In this document: in pieces, positions 24,263 through 32,680 of the stretch
How positions within the stretch are numbered: position 1 is the first letter of the stretch
Layout: the number at the start of each line of letters is the position of its first letter
Assembly: GCF_014203235.1 (NCBI RefSeq)
Contig: NZ_JACHIN010000020.1
Span: 62,001-126,000, forward strand
Direction of reading: 5' to 3'
DNA from: Nonomuraea endophytica
GTDB lineage: Bacteria; Actinomycetota; Actinomycetes; Streptosporangiales; Streptosporangiaceae
Length of the DNA: 64,000 bases
Translations under genes and position numbers: made by a program
Notes under the pieces: model-generated
The model's input: only the letters and a program-made list of their open reading frames with translations
Databases searched by the model: none
Told to the model about the DNA's origin: nothing

Positions 24263-25421
24263 CCTCGCCGCCGGGTCGTCGTCTGTCGACGGCCCACACG
24301 GCCAGCGCGCAGGCGGCGAAGGCGGCCCCGAGGAGGCTGGAGCCGAGCCAGCCGTGAGTGGCGATGACGGCGGTGGTCGCGGCCGCGCCGAGGGCGGAGC
24401 CGAGCGAGTAGAAGACCATGTTGCCGCCGATGACGCTGCTGGTGCGGTCCGGGTACGCGGCGGTGAGCACTTGCTGGTTGCTCACGTGCACGGCCTGGAC
24501 CGCGAAGTCGAGAACCACGATGCCGGCGATGAGGATCCACAGGGACCAGGGCAGTTGTGCGATCGCCGCCCAGGAGAGGATGAGCAGGGTGAGCGCGAGG
24601 GCGGTGACCGGGGCCGCCCGTCCCGCGTCGGCCCAGCGTCCCGCGCGTGCCGCGCCGAGTGCGCCGGCGAGCCCGGCGACGCCGAGCAGTCCGATCTGGC
24701 TCTCGCTCAGCTGCCAGGGCGTGTCGGCCAGCGGCAGGGACACTCCGCTCCAGAGGGTTCCGAACGATGCGAACAGGAAGAACGTGATGAGCCCGCGGGT
24801 GAGGAAGGTGCGCTGCCCGAACAGTCCGGCCAGGGAGAGGACGGCCCGGCCGTAGCCCGAAGGCCGGCTGGGGCGCCGCTCTGACGGCAGGGCGGCGAGG
24901 ACGAGGGCCGCGAGCCCGAGTGACAGCACCGCGAGCACGGCGTAGACGCTCCGCCAGCCCCACGCCTCGGCCAGCGCACCGGTCACGACCCGCGCGCCCA
25001 GGATGCCGACCACAATGCCCGAGGTCACGACGCCGATGTTGCGTCCGCGTTCGGCGGGCGGTGAGACGGACGCGGCGTACGCCACCGTGGTCTGCACCAC
25101 GACCGCGAACACCCCGGCGGCCGCGAGCCCCGCGAACGCCACCCACGCGGCCGACGCCAGAGCCGTCAGGACCATGCCCAGCGCGGTGAGCGCCAGGTGC
25201 GCGGCGATGAGCCGGCGCCGGTCGATCAGATCACCGAGCGGCACCAGCAGCACCAGCCCGGCCAGATAACCGATCTGGCCGGTCGCCACGATCCATCCGG
25301 TGAGCTCCGCCGGTATGCCGAGGTCGTGGCCCATCGGCTCCAGCACCGGTTGTGCCGCGTAGATGCTCGCCACAGCGACACCACACACCACCGCGAGCAG
25401 CAGCCGTCGCCACCTGTTCAT
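24198..25421 (-). CDS. Major facilitator superfamily transporter
   Basis: A 407-residue protein with twelve predicted membrane helices. The loop 2-3 motif is present as LVPLGDLIDRRRLIAA (GxLxDRxGRR type), and the second half starts around residue 215 (LITFFLFASFGTLWSG). It resembles drug/sugar efflux MFS proteins of the YajR/AraJ kind. It is divergent from an HxlR regulator with a matched operator pair between them, so it is probably an exporter induced by a compound that the regulator senses. The tail beyond residue ~385 is polar and overlaps the photolyase gene. Confidence 0.92.
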   Translation of the reverse strand: MNRWRRLLLAVVCGVAVASIYAAQPVLEPMGHDLGIPAELTGWIVATGQIGYLAGLVLLVPLGDLIDRRRLIAAHLALTALGMVLTALASAAWVAFAGLAAAGVFAVVVQTTVAYAASVSPPAERGRNIGVVTSGIVVGILGARVVTGALAEAWGWRSVYAVLAVLSLGLAALVLAALPSERRPSRPSGYGRAVLSLAGLFGQRTFLTRGLITFFLFASFGTLWSGVSLPLADTPWQLSESQIGLLGVAGLAGALGAARAGRWADAGRAAPVTALALTLLILSWAAIAQLPWSLWILIAGIVVLDFAVQAVHVSNQQVLTAAYPDRTSSVIGGNMVFYSLGSALGAAATTAVIATHGWLGSSLLGAAFAACALAVWAVDRRRPGGEVTGRTAVGSRGSADPRATARG

Positions 25422-25443
25422 CGCGTCTCCACCTCCCGATTAG

Positions 25444-25495
25444 TAGCAAATTGCAACCAATTTGACCGTACGGCATAATGGTTTCAATCTGCAAC
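25444..25495. promoter_or_regulatory. HxlR operator: inverted pair of 17-bp sites
   Basis: The complement of 25444-25460 reads TTGGTTGCAATTTGCTA; the top strand at 25479-25495 reads TGGTTTCAATCTGCAAC. Aligned from TGGTT they agree at about 12 of 16 positions. They lie head to head in the A/T-rich gap between the MFS gene (start 25421) and the HxlR gene (start 25511), one near each gene. Confidence 0.6.
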
Positions 25496-25510
25496 TCATC
25501 GGGAGGTGTC

Positions 25511-25954
25511 ATGGCCGCGCGAGCCCTCGACTGGACCGACGCCACCTGCCCCGTCGCCCGCACGCTCGACCTCGTCGGCGACAGGTGGAGCCTTCTCGTC
25601 ATCCGCGACGCGATGGACGGGGCACGATCGTTCACCGAGTTCCAGCGGCGTACCGGCATCGCCCGCAACATCCTCACCGACCGCCTCGGCAAGCTCACCG
25701 CCCACGGGCTGCTCGCCCAGCGCACCGCGGCATCGGGCCGCCGCCAGGAATACGTCCTCACCGACGCCGGCCGCGACCTCTTCCCGGTCATCCTCACCCT
25801 GCGTCAGTGGGGAGAACGCCACGCCTTCGCGCCCGGCGAACCCCACTCCACCCTCGTCGACCAGCACGGCATCCAGGTGCCGGAGATCGCGCTGACCGGC
25901 GCCGACGGCACCCCTCTCAACACCGACACCACCCACGTGCGAAAGACGGCCTGA
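25511..25954 (+). CDS. HxlR family winged-helix regulator
   Basis: A 147-residue protein with the HxlR core: DATCPVARTLDLVGDRWSLLVIRD (the conserved cysteine and DRW), FTEFQRRTGIARNILTDRL and a wing GRRQEYVLTDAG. GGGAGG at 25501-25506 precedes ATG 25511; an ATG at 25478 lies within the operator and is unlikely. The conserved cysteine suggests electrophile or redox sensing. It likely represses the divergent MFS exporter gene and itself. A strong hairpin follows immediately. Confidence 0.92.
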   Translation: MAARALDWTDATCPVARTLDLVGDRWSLLVIRDAMDGARSFTEFQRRTGIARNILTDRLGKLTAHGLLAQRTAASGRRQEYVLTDAGRDLFPVILTLRQWGERHAFAPGEPHSTLVDQHGIQVPEIALTGADGTPLNTDTTHVRKTA

Positions 25955-25986
25955 CGCCGTGGGCCCGGTCGTCCGGGCCCACGGCG
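25955..25986. terminator. Bidirectional terminator between convergent genes
   Basis: CGCCGTGGGCCCGG (25955-25968) and CCGGGCCCACGGCG (25973-25986) form a perfect 14-bp stem with a 4-nt loop. It fills the gap between the HxlR stop (25954) and the glucanase stop (25995) and would serve both strands. Confidence 0.85.
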
Positions 25987-25994
25987 GTGCTGAA

Positions 25995-28900
25995 TCAGTT
26001 GATGATGAACTGCGTGCCCGGCTGGCGGACGATGTCGCCGTCGGCCGAGTTGGTGATCGTCACGTTCGTCAGCGTCGCGCTGCCCCTGGCTCCGCTCATC
26101 GCGAGGATGCCGGCGCCGTTGTTGGACTTGTCGATGCGGACGTTGGTGACCTGGACGTTCGGCACGTTGCCGCCGCCCGTCTTGAACTGGATCCCGTCGT
26201 AGGTCGAGTCGTGGATCTCGGTGTCGCGGATGACGACGCCGGGGATGTCACGTCCCTGCGCGAAGATCGTGATGGCGCCGAACTCCTGGTCCTCGTTCCA
26301 GAACGCGCCTCCTGTGCGATGCAGCGCGTTGTTGGCGATGAGGGTCTGCCCGGAGAAGGGCAGCGGGTCGTGGTCGGTCGCCAGCATGATGCCGGGGTAG
26401 TTCATCGTGTCGTAGATCAGGTTGTTCTCGATCTTGTTGCCGTAGCCGCCGTAGACCGCGATGCCGTTGGCCCGCCAGGGCAGCTGGATGGTGTTGTTGA
26501 GGAACTGGTTGTCGTGGCCGATGTCGACCGAGGTGTCCTTGACGTACTGGCTGGCCCAGACCGCCAGGGCGTCGTCGCCGGTGTTGCGGAAGGAGGAGTT
26601 GAACACCTTGGAGTTACGCGTGCCGTTGGCGAAGTTGACGCCGTCGGCGTAGGTGTTGCGGAAGCGCACCCCGCTGAACTCCAGCCCGTCGCCCGGGTTC
26701 CACAGCTCGGGGATGTTGCTGTAGTCGCGGCCGACCCAGGCGGCGACGTTGGCGTGCTCGATCCAGACGTTGGTGATCTTGGTGTTCTTGCCGAAGCGGC
26801 CGTTCAGGCCCACGCCGCCCTCGGCGCCGCCGGGGCCGCCGCGGATCCGGCCGGAACCGAAGATCGCGATGTCGGAGATCTGCGTGTTGTCGTCGATGTC
26901 GAAGCCGAAGTTGCCTTCGTGCGGATGGTTGATGCCACCCTGCACCAGATGCGGTTCGGTCAGCGTGTACAGCTGCGAGTGCCACATGCCCGCGCCGCGG
27001 ATGGTGACGTTGCGGATGCCCACCTGGTTGTACTGTCCCCGGTTGAGCGGGTCGTCGGTGAGGATCTTCTGCTCCTGGCGCCACTGGCCCGCCGGGATCC
27101 AGACGCAGCCGATCACGCCGTTCTGGTCGTCGGTCACCGCGCGCTGGATGGCGGCGGTGTCGTCGATGCCGTCGCCGGCCACCGCGCCGTACTGCGTGAT
27201 GGACACACACCCGGCGGGTTGCGAGGCGGGCGGCGCCACCTGCTCCAGATCGATCATGTCGATGATGTAGAAGGAGGCGCTGTCACCCGCGTCCCGCTGC
27301 AGCTTGAACCTCGTGCCCGGCGGGTAGCTCTGCGTCAGCAGCGCGTGCGACTCGTCGAAGAGGCGGCGCGCGTTGGCCTGCGGCGTCTGCGTCAGCCCCT
27401 CGGGGTCGTCGGTCGTGCCGTACAGCCAGCTGTACTTGCTGGTCAGGTTCAGCTTCTGGGCGAAGGCGCCGTTGACGTAGAGGCTGATGGTGGCGTCGAT
27501 GCCGCCGCCGCCCGCGGCGTCGGGGATCGAGTTGCGCACCACGATCGAGTTGGCCTGGTTGGCCGAGGTGAACTCCACGTACTGGCCGGTGCTGTTGAGC
27601 CGCACCGACTTGCGCCCCGAGGACTCGGTGGCGAAGTTGGTGTGCCCGAACGTGCGCAGCGCGTCGGTCTCCAGCAGGGTGCCGTTGTGGCTGGCCGCCT
27701 CCGCCTCATAGGAGCTATACGGTACGGCCGCGCCGCGCCCCACCACGATCGACTGGGTGCGGGTGTTGTTGCCCTCGTTGGTCTCGGCGACGACGTTGGT
27801 GGCGTCGGCCGTGGCCAGGATGGTGGCGCCGCCGCTGGTGGCGGTCCAGGTGCCGCTGATGGACACGTTGGCCGTGGCGCCCGCGGCTATCGTGCCGGCG
27901 TTGCCGTTCAGCGTGGTGCTGCCCACGGTCACCCGGGTGACCGAAGCCGCCGCCGCGCCGGTGCCGCGGTTGTTGACCGCGACGGTGAAGCTGACGGGCG
28001 CGCCGACCGCGGGGTTGGCCGGGCTGGTGGTGATGCCGGTGACCTGCAGGTCGGGCCCCGGCGCCTGACCGACCGTCAGCGTCGCGCTGGCAGAGTTGTT
28101 GCTCTCGCTCTGCTCGACGAGGGTGTTGTCAGGATCGGCGGTGGCGGTCACCTGGTAGGTGCCCTGGCCGCGGGTGCCGATGTTCTGCGTGACCGTGGCA
28201 GTGGCGCCGGCGGCCAGCGCCGGGACGGCGACGGTGCCCGCGGGCGTGCCGCCCACCGAGAAGCCCAGGTTGTCGGCGGGAGCCGCCGCGTTCCCCGCGT
28301 TCCGCACCGTGGCCGACAGGGTGATCGCCTGGGTCTCGCTGGGGCTGGCGGGGGTCCACGACAGGTCGGTGACGGTGAGGTCGGGGTTGGGCGCCGGGGT
28401 GCCGAAGACCTGGAACTCCGCCGCCTGGCCGCCGGGCGCGCCGGTGTTGGAGTTGAACTTCAGCTGTACGTCGGCGACGGTGCCCGTAACCGGGATCGTC
28501 ACGGAGTTGCCGTTGTTGCCGGGGTGGAACTCGTAGGCGGCCGCCGTCTTGAGGTTGGTGTAGCCGGTGGCACCCTGCTCACGGCCGAGAACCTGGATGT
28601 TCTGGGTGCGCGGACCCCAGCTCCCGTCCGGGTTGAGCTTGACCACCACGGAGGTCACGCTGGCGTTGGTGCCCAGCTTGACGGTCAGCGTGTTCGGGAA
28701 GGCGCTGGAGTTGGCCTCCCAGTAGGTGCTGAGGTTGTTGTCGTTGGCGTTGGCCGCGACGTACGTGTGCACGTGCCCCGACTCGGCCATCTCCTTGCCG
28801 ATCGCCAGATTCGTGCCCGGGTCGCCGGAGCCCTGCCTGGTCACCGTGTTGCTGTTGGCCGACTCGTTGCCCGCGGCGTCCTTGGCCCGCACGAAGTAGG

Positions 28901-29615
28901 AGACCGTGGCACTGGCGGGCTGGTTGTCGGTGTAGGTCAGCACGTTGCCGGCGACGCTCGCCCTGAACTGGTTGTTGGCGTAGACGTCGTAGCCGGTGAC
29001 GCCGACGTTGTCGGTGGAGGCCGACCAGGTCAGCCGGATCTGCCCGGCGGCGGGCTGGGTGTAGGCCAGGTTGCCCGGGGCGGTCGGGTCCTGGGTGTCG
29101 CCTCCGGTGGCGGCGCCGTAGATCTCGAACTCGGAGATCTGCCCGGCCGGCCAGCCGGTGTTGGCGGAGATGAGGACCCGCCAGAAGCGATGGGTGGCCG
29201 CGGTGAAGCCGATCGTCACCGTGTTGCCGGAGGCCGGGTTGAAGGTGTAGCCCGCCGAGGCCTTCACCGTGCTGAAGTTCGTGCCGTCGGGTCCGCCCTG
29301 GACGGTGAGCGTCTGGGTGCGGGTCTGCCACGCGGCGGGGGCGGGCACCTTGAGGACGATCTGGTCGACGCTGGTGGCGGTGCCGAGGTCCACCTGGGCC
29401 CACTGCGGGAAGTTGTTGCTGGTGCTCTCCCAGTAGGTGGCCTGGTTGCCGTCGTTGATGTTGGAGACCGGGTACTCGGGGTGGGAACTGCTGGCTCGGG
29501 TCGCCTTGCCCGGCGACAGGTTGGGTCCGGCGGCGGCCGTGGCCGGTACGGCCCAGCCGAGGACGAACACGCTGGCGGCGACCATCATCGCCGCCAGCCG
29601 TAACGGCTTTCTCAT
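25995..29615 (-). CDS. Secreted modular GH87-type alpha-1,3-glucanase (mycodextranase family)
   Basis: A 1206-residue exported enzyme. Start at ATG 29615 (MRKPLRLAAMMVAASVFVLGW) gives a signal peptide cut after about residue 28 (ATAAA). Then follow F5/8C (CBM32-like) ~31-166, fibronectin III ~173-263, a second F5/8C ~268-405, two CARDB Ig-like domains ~408-620, a CBM35/6-like domain ~635-790 (YEAEAASHNGTL, NSTGQYVEFT) and a right-handed beta-helix ~800-1206. The helix has VSITQYGAVAGDGIDDTAAIQ, and NTYADGVNF and NTGDDALAVW carry the aspartates that match the GH87 catalytic triad. It would degrade alpha-1,3-glucan of fungal walls. It is a single-gene unit ending at a strong terminator. Confidence 0.88.
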   Translation of the reverse strand: MRKPLRLAAMMVAASVFVLGWAVPATAAAGPNLSPGKATRASSSHPEYPVSNINDGNQATYWESTSNNFPQWAQVDLGTATSVDQIVLKVPAPAAWQTRTQTLTVQGGPDGTNFSTVKASAGYTFNPASGNTVTIGFTAATHRFWRVLISANTGWPAGQISEFEIYGAATGGDTQDPTAPGNLAYTQPAAGQIRLTWSASTDNVGVTGYDVYANNQFRASVAGNVLTYTDNQPASATVSYFVRAKDAAGNESANSNTVTRQGSGDPGTNLAIGKEMAESGHVHTYVAANANDNNLSTYWEANSSAFPNTLTVKLGTNASVTSVVVKLNPDGSWGPRTQNIQVLGREQGATGYTNLKTAAAYEFHPGNNGNSVTIPVTGTVADVQLKFNSNTGAPGGQAAEFQVFGTPAPNPDLTVTDLSWTPASPSETQAITLSATVRNAGNAAAPADNLGFSVGGTPAGTVAVPALAAGATATVTQNIGTRGQGTYQVTATADPDNTLVEQSESNNSASATLTVGQAPGPDLQVTGITTSPANPAVGAPVSFTVAVNNRGTGAAAASVTRVTVGSTTLNGNAGTIAAGATANVSISGTWTATSGGATILATADATNVVAETNEGNNTRTQSIVVGRGAAVPYSSYEAEAASHNGTLLETDALRTFGHTNFATESSGRKSVRLNSTGQYVEFTSANQANSIVVRNSIPDAAGGGGIDATISLYVNGAFAQKLNLTSKYSWLYGTTDDPEGLTQTPQANARRLFDESHALLTQSYPPGTRFKLQRDAGDSASFYIIDMIDLEQVAPPASQPAGCVSITQYGAVAGDGIDDTAAIQRAVTDDQNGVIGCVWIPAGQWRQEQKILTDDPLNRGQYNQVGIRNVTIRGAGMWHSQLYTLTEPHLVQGGINHPHEGNFGFDIDDNTQISDIAIFGSGRIRGGPGGAEGGVGLNGRFGKNTKITNVWIEHANVAAWVGRDYSNIPELWNPGDGLEFSGVRFRNTYADGVNFANGTRNSKVFNSSFRNTGDDALAVWASQYVKDTSVDIGHDNQFLNNTIQLPWRANGIAVYGGYGNKIENNLIYDTMNYPGIMLATDHDPLPFSGQTLIANNALHRTGGAFWNEDQEFGAITIFAQGRDIPGVVIRDTEIHDSTYDGIQFKTGGGNVPNVQVTNVRIDKSNNGAGILAMSGARGSATLTNVTITNSADGDIVRQPGTQFIIN

Positions 29616-29806
29616 GCGCCTGCTTCTCTCGTCGAGCACAACGGGGGGTGGTTTGAGCCGTGCACAGGTGAAGAATTGCGAGAGATTGCCACACAACCAA
29701 CATCGGATTGTCGATTATTTGCGTGACATTGGCCGAATGTTACCTGCGTGCTACAGGAGCGTCAACGGAGCGGGAGCCCGGTTGTCAACTCAGAACCGGA
29801 GCCCGG

Positions 29807-30150
29807 TCATCCGGCGAGTGGTTACGGCGGCGCAGGCGGCGTACCGAGGCCCGCACGCAGCTCAGGACCACGTACGAACAGCTCGTGGCCATGGGCGCCG
29901 CGCTCTTCGCCGACCGGGCCCGGGTGGAACTGGCTGCGGCCGGGGAACACGTCAGCACGCGCGTCGTGGGCCAGTCCGGCCCGCTCACCTCGCAGGAGGC
30001 CCAGATCGTCGCGGGCGGCGCGACCAACGCGGAGATCGCGACGAGGCTCTACCTCACCACCTCGACGGTCGAATACCACCTCACCAAGATCTTCAGAAAG
30101 CTGCGGCTGAGCTCACGCCGGCAGCAGCTGAGGGACACCGGAGTGCTTCA
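29807..30150 (+). pseudogene. LuxR/LAL-type regulator, C-terminal remnant
   Basis: The frame reads SGEWLRRRRRRTEARTQLR, FADRARVELAAAGEHVSTR, then LTSQEAQIVAGGATNAEIAT and STVEYHLTKIFRKLRLSSRR: the last ~105 residues of a large AAA-type LuxR regulator, with its complete helix-turn-helix. Everything upstream (ATPase, TPR) is missing and there is no start codon in context. There is also no stop at the expected place; the frame runs on into the next gene. It is a decayed fragment rather than a functional gene. Confidence 0.75.
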
Positions 30151-30160
30151 AGGACTGTTC

Positions 30161-30181
30161 GGAACTGTTCGGAACAGTTCC
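30161..30181. promoter_or_regulatory. Perfect 21-bp palindrome with an extra half-site
   Basis: GGAACTGTTC (30161-30170), G, GAACAGTTCC (30172-30181): perfect 10-bp arms. GGACTGTTC (30152-30160) directly before it is a further near copy of the half-site. It lies ~110 bp before the DNase start and looks like an operator; a hairpin role is also possible. Confidence 0.55.
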
Positions 30182-30293
30182 GCGCTCTTGTCGCCAATAG
30201 ATGGATCGCCAACTGTTGCGGTGTCCCTCAAGAAAGGAGCCATCGGGTCCACCGCACAGCTCATGGATTCGACTTTCTCCGAAAAGGAATGCC

Positions 30294-31766
30294 ATGAATC
30301 GCAGGTTATCCATCGCGGCATTGGCCGCGGCCACGCTCGTCACCCAGCTCATCACCGCCGTACCGGCAACGGCCGAACCAGTGGAACAAGCCGACCCCCC
30401 CGTCCTCGTTATTTCCGGAAATCCGGTGGACATCCCGGCGGGCGAATCCCGGGAAGGCGTAATCCCCGCCTCCTATGCCCGATGGGATGGAAAGACCCTC
30501 TACCTGGATCCGCCGGGCGACCCCCGCCTCGCCGAGGAAGCCGACCCCAGGACGCGGGCCCTGGAAGGGGAGCAAACGGCGCCCTTCCTGACCGGAAGCC
30601 CAGAAGAACCCGCCTGGGAAGAGGACGTTCCCCCGGGCGAGCTGACCGAAGACGACGCGGAATTCACGGAAGGCGCGACGACCTTCGCCCAGAAGCCGCC
30701 ACGCCGGCCCAGCCAGGCACTGGTCGCCTTCTGCAAGGACGCCAAGTCCGGCAAGTACGGCATCTTCCGGAGCCGGTTCGTCTGGTGTGAACACTACGTG
30801 GGCTGGAGAATCACGATCAACGCCCGCACCAGGCTGCCGAGCGTCACGCTGATCAACCACACGTACTACGGCTTCGGGCGCGACGACGGCCGTCGCCAGG
30901 TCAAGATCTTCATGAAGCCCACGTTCGTCTTCTCCATAGGCCCCGATCACCGGCCGAGCGACCAGTACGGCTTCGTGCCCGCGTGCATTCCCGGCGGGTC
31001 GACGCCGGGCTGTGCCGTACCGACGATGATGCGCACCAAATCGCTCACCGGGTGGCGGGCCGCCATCCCCGGGGCCGGCGGGTTCGTCTCCTGGCTGGTG
31101 ACGTCGGACGAAACGCAGGGACACGCGGCGGAGAAGTGGAGCTACCACAAAATAGTCTTCGCCATGGGCAAGAGCGGGCTCATCAGCGCATGGTCCAGCA
31201 CCGATTACATGCTGCGATGTGACTCCGCCACCTACATTTCCGGCGCCCGGCAGAAGGCCTGCCTCTTTCATGACGTGGTGCCGAGGATCCAGTACGCGCT
31301 TTTCGACGCGGACGGCTCACGCTCGGACGTCCACGACGTCGCCAACCACATTCAAACGGCGTTGACGCAGCCCGACATCACCTACCCGCGTGAGAGTCAT
31401 CCCAAGAGAATTCCCGGCAAGTACACCAATCCGCCGGACCTGAATTCCGTCCTGGAGCGAGTCGCCTACAACGGCCCCGAATGGACGGCCAACGCGGCGA
31501 CCAAGTCGCGCGCCTGCCATCGCAGGGGCGAATACCGGCTCACCGGGCTACCGGGGCCGCCGGCGTCCGGTCAGCAATGCGACGAGTTCCCCTTCGCGAC
31601 CACCGTTCAGGGTGCGAGCAACCCGAGCTGGGACTTCTCGGTGGCCTGGGTCGACCGCGACGACAATCACCAGGCCGGACAGGAACTCAAGGCCTTCTAC
31701 CGCAGGCAACGCATCCTGTACAAAGACCTGGACCTCTTCTACGTTCACGTCGTGCAGAAGCACTGA
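30294..31766 (+). CDS. Secreted protein with C-terminal NucA/NucB-type DNase domain
   Basis: A 490-residue exported protein. The signal peptide is residues 1-27 (LSIAALAAATLVTQLITAVPATA). An acidic propeptide-like region runs to ~130, then a beta-rich middle region of unknown type with several cysteines (TLINHTYYGFGRDDGRR, YGFVPACIPGG). The last ~90 residues match the NucA/NucB nuclease: CDEFPFATTVQGA, VAWVDRDDNHQAGQELKAFYRRQRI and DLFYVHV. The conserved CDE is part of the active centre in the Bacillus enzymes. AAAAGGA precedes the ATG. It probably degrades DNA outside the cell or in a rival. The following gene, 11 bp later, is a likely inhibitor. Confidence 0.85.
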   Translation: MNRRLSIAALAAATLVTQLITAVPATAEPVEQADPPVLVISGNPVDIPAGESREGVIPASYARWDGKTLYLDPPGDPRLAEEADPRTRALEGEQTAPFLTGSPEEPAWEEDVPPGELTEDDAEFTEGATTFAQKPPRRPSQALVAFCKDAKSGKYGIFRSRFVWCEHYVGWRITINARTRLPSVTLINHTYYGFGRDDGRRQVKIFMKPTFVFSIGPDHRPSDQYGFVPACIPGGSTPGCAVPTMMRTKSLTGWRAAIPGAGGFVSWLVTSDETQGHAAEKWSYHKIVFAMGKSGLISAWSSTDYMLRCDSATYISGARQKACLFHDVVPRIQYALFDADGSRSDVHDVANHIQTALTQPDITYPRESHPKRIPGKYTNPPDLNSVLERVAYNGPEWTANAATKSRACHRRGEYRLTGLPGPPASGQQCDEFPFATTVQGASNPSWDFSVAWVDRDDNHQAGQELKAFYRRQRILYKDLDLFYVHVVQKH

Positions 31767-31777
31767 AGGACCTTCGG

Positions 31778-32236
31778 ATGAACCCCGTCTTGCTCGGAGT
31801 CACGGAGACGTCGCTCCCGCCCGACAACTGCATGATCATCGTCGTCGGCGTCCGTTATGACGAGATGATCAAAGTCGACTTCAGAAACCGGCGCATGTGT
31901 TACGGCGGGCTCGACATGCTCTATCTGATGAGCGAGACGGAGTTCCTCCACGACAGCCATGTCCGGCTGGAGGCGTGGACGTCCGAACCCCCTCCCACAA
32001 AGGGATGGGAGGAGGAAGAGCACACCCGCATCCGCCTGACCGAGGGCCGCATGTACGTCTCGGGAATGATGGAGTTCGCGGCCAGTCCCGAGATCCCGAC
32101 CGGCGCTCCGGGGCACTACCACGTGCAGGTTTACGCCTCGGGCAGGCACGAGGCGCGCCGGCTGGCATTCGACCCGGAAGTAGAGGAGATCCCCCCGGAT
32201 GTCGAGCGGTTCCTGGTCCGGGTGTGGCCCGAATGA
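31778..32236 (+). CDS. Probable nuclease inhibitor (ComJ/Nin-like by position)
   Basis: A 152-residue cytoplasmic protein with alternating beta strands (CMIIVVGVRYDEMIKVDF, HVRLEAWTSEPPP, GHYHVQVYASG) and an acidic C-terminus ending FLVRVWPE. I recognise no named family. In Bacillus, NucA is paired with the small inhibitor Nin/ComJ; here a protein of similar size and acidic, all-beta character follows a NucA/NucB-domain gene by 11 bp, with GAAGGA at the end of that gene as the ribosome-binding site. The inhibitor role is therefore inferred from order and composition, not from homology. Confidence 0.65.
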   Translation: MNPVLLGVTETSLPPDNCMIIVVGVRYDEMIKVDFRNRRMCYGGLDMLYLMSETEFLHDSHVRLEAWTSEPPPTKGWEEEEHTRIRLTEGRMYVSGMMEFAASPEIPTGAPGHYHVQVYASGRHEARRLAFDPEVEEIPPDVERFLVRVWPE

Positions 32237-32680
32237 TCAGGAATTCTGGTTTCGCAGCGTTTCCAGGGCCTTCTCGATCCGCCGGACGCGGGTCTCGGGC
32301 TTCTTCGCGCTTTCGATGGCGAGCACGTGTTCACGCCGGCGGCCGGGGGCCAGGCGGTCGTAGGCGGCTCGGGCGATCGGGTCGGAGTCCAGGGCACCGG
32401 CGAAGTCCTCGGGCGCTACCACGACAGGTGGATCGGCATCGAACTCCACCTCTACCTCGACCTCGTCACCGGTCACGACACCGGCGGCCTGCCGGTTGGC
32501 GTTGCTGAGGCCGAGCAGGTAGCGACCGCGCATGATGGCGACCCGGCTCTTCCACGTGTGGCCGTTGACGGTGATGATCACCCTGGGGCGCTTGCCTTCA
32601 CCGAGCGCCTCCACGACCTCTTCGGGAACTTCCAGCCCCCTCATCGGCTCCACGGGCTCGACGTGGGCTCGGAACTTCAT
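32237..32680 (-). CDS. YdeI/OmpD-associated family protein (DUF1905 plus YdeI tail)
   Basis: A 147-residue protein: an N-terminal DUF1905 barrel (RAHVEPVEPMRGLEVPEEVVEAL, VIITVNGHTWKSRVAIMRGRYLLGL, TGDEVEVEVEF) and a C-terminal YdeI/OmdA helical part (APGRRREHVLAIESAKKPETRVRRIEKALE). YdeI proteins have been linked to resistance to cationic peptides and bacteriocins in enterobacteria; the mechanism is unclear. Its stop abuts the stop of the convergent inhibitor gene, and its start overlaps the tail of the VOC gene upstream. Confidence 0.9.
   Translation of the reverse strand: MKFRAHVEPVEPMRGLEVPEEVVEALGEGKRPRVIITVNGHTWKSRVAIMRGRYLLGLSNANRQAAGVVTGDEVEVEVEFDADPPVVVAPEDFAGALDSDPIARAAYDRLAPGRRREHVLAIESAKKPETRVRRIEKALETLRNQNS

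Noticed and set aside
25959..29603. A 1214-codon open frame on the plus strand, antisense to the GH87 gene
   Set aside because: It is the antisense shadow of the glucanase in high-GC DNA: Val/Gly/Arg-rich, no domains, no signal peptide, while the minus strand has a full modular protein.
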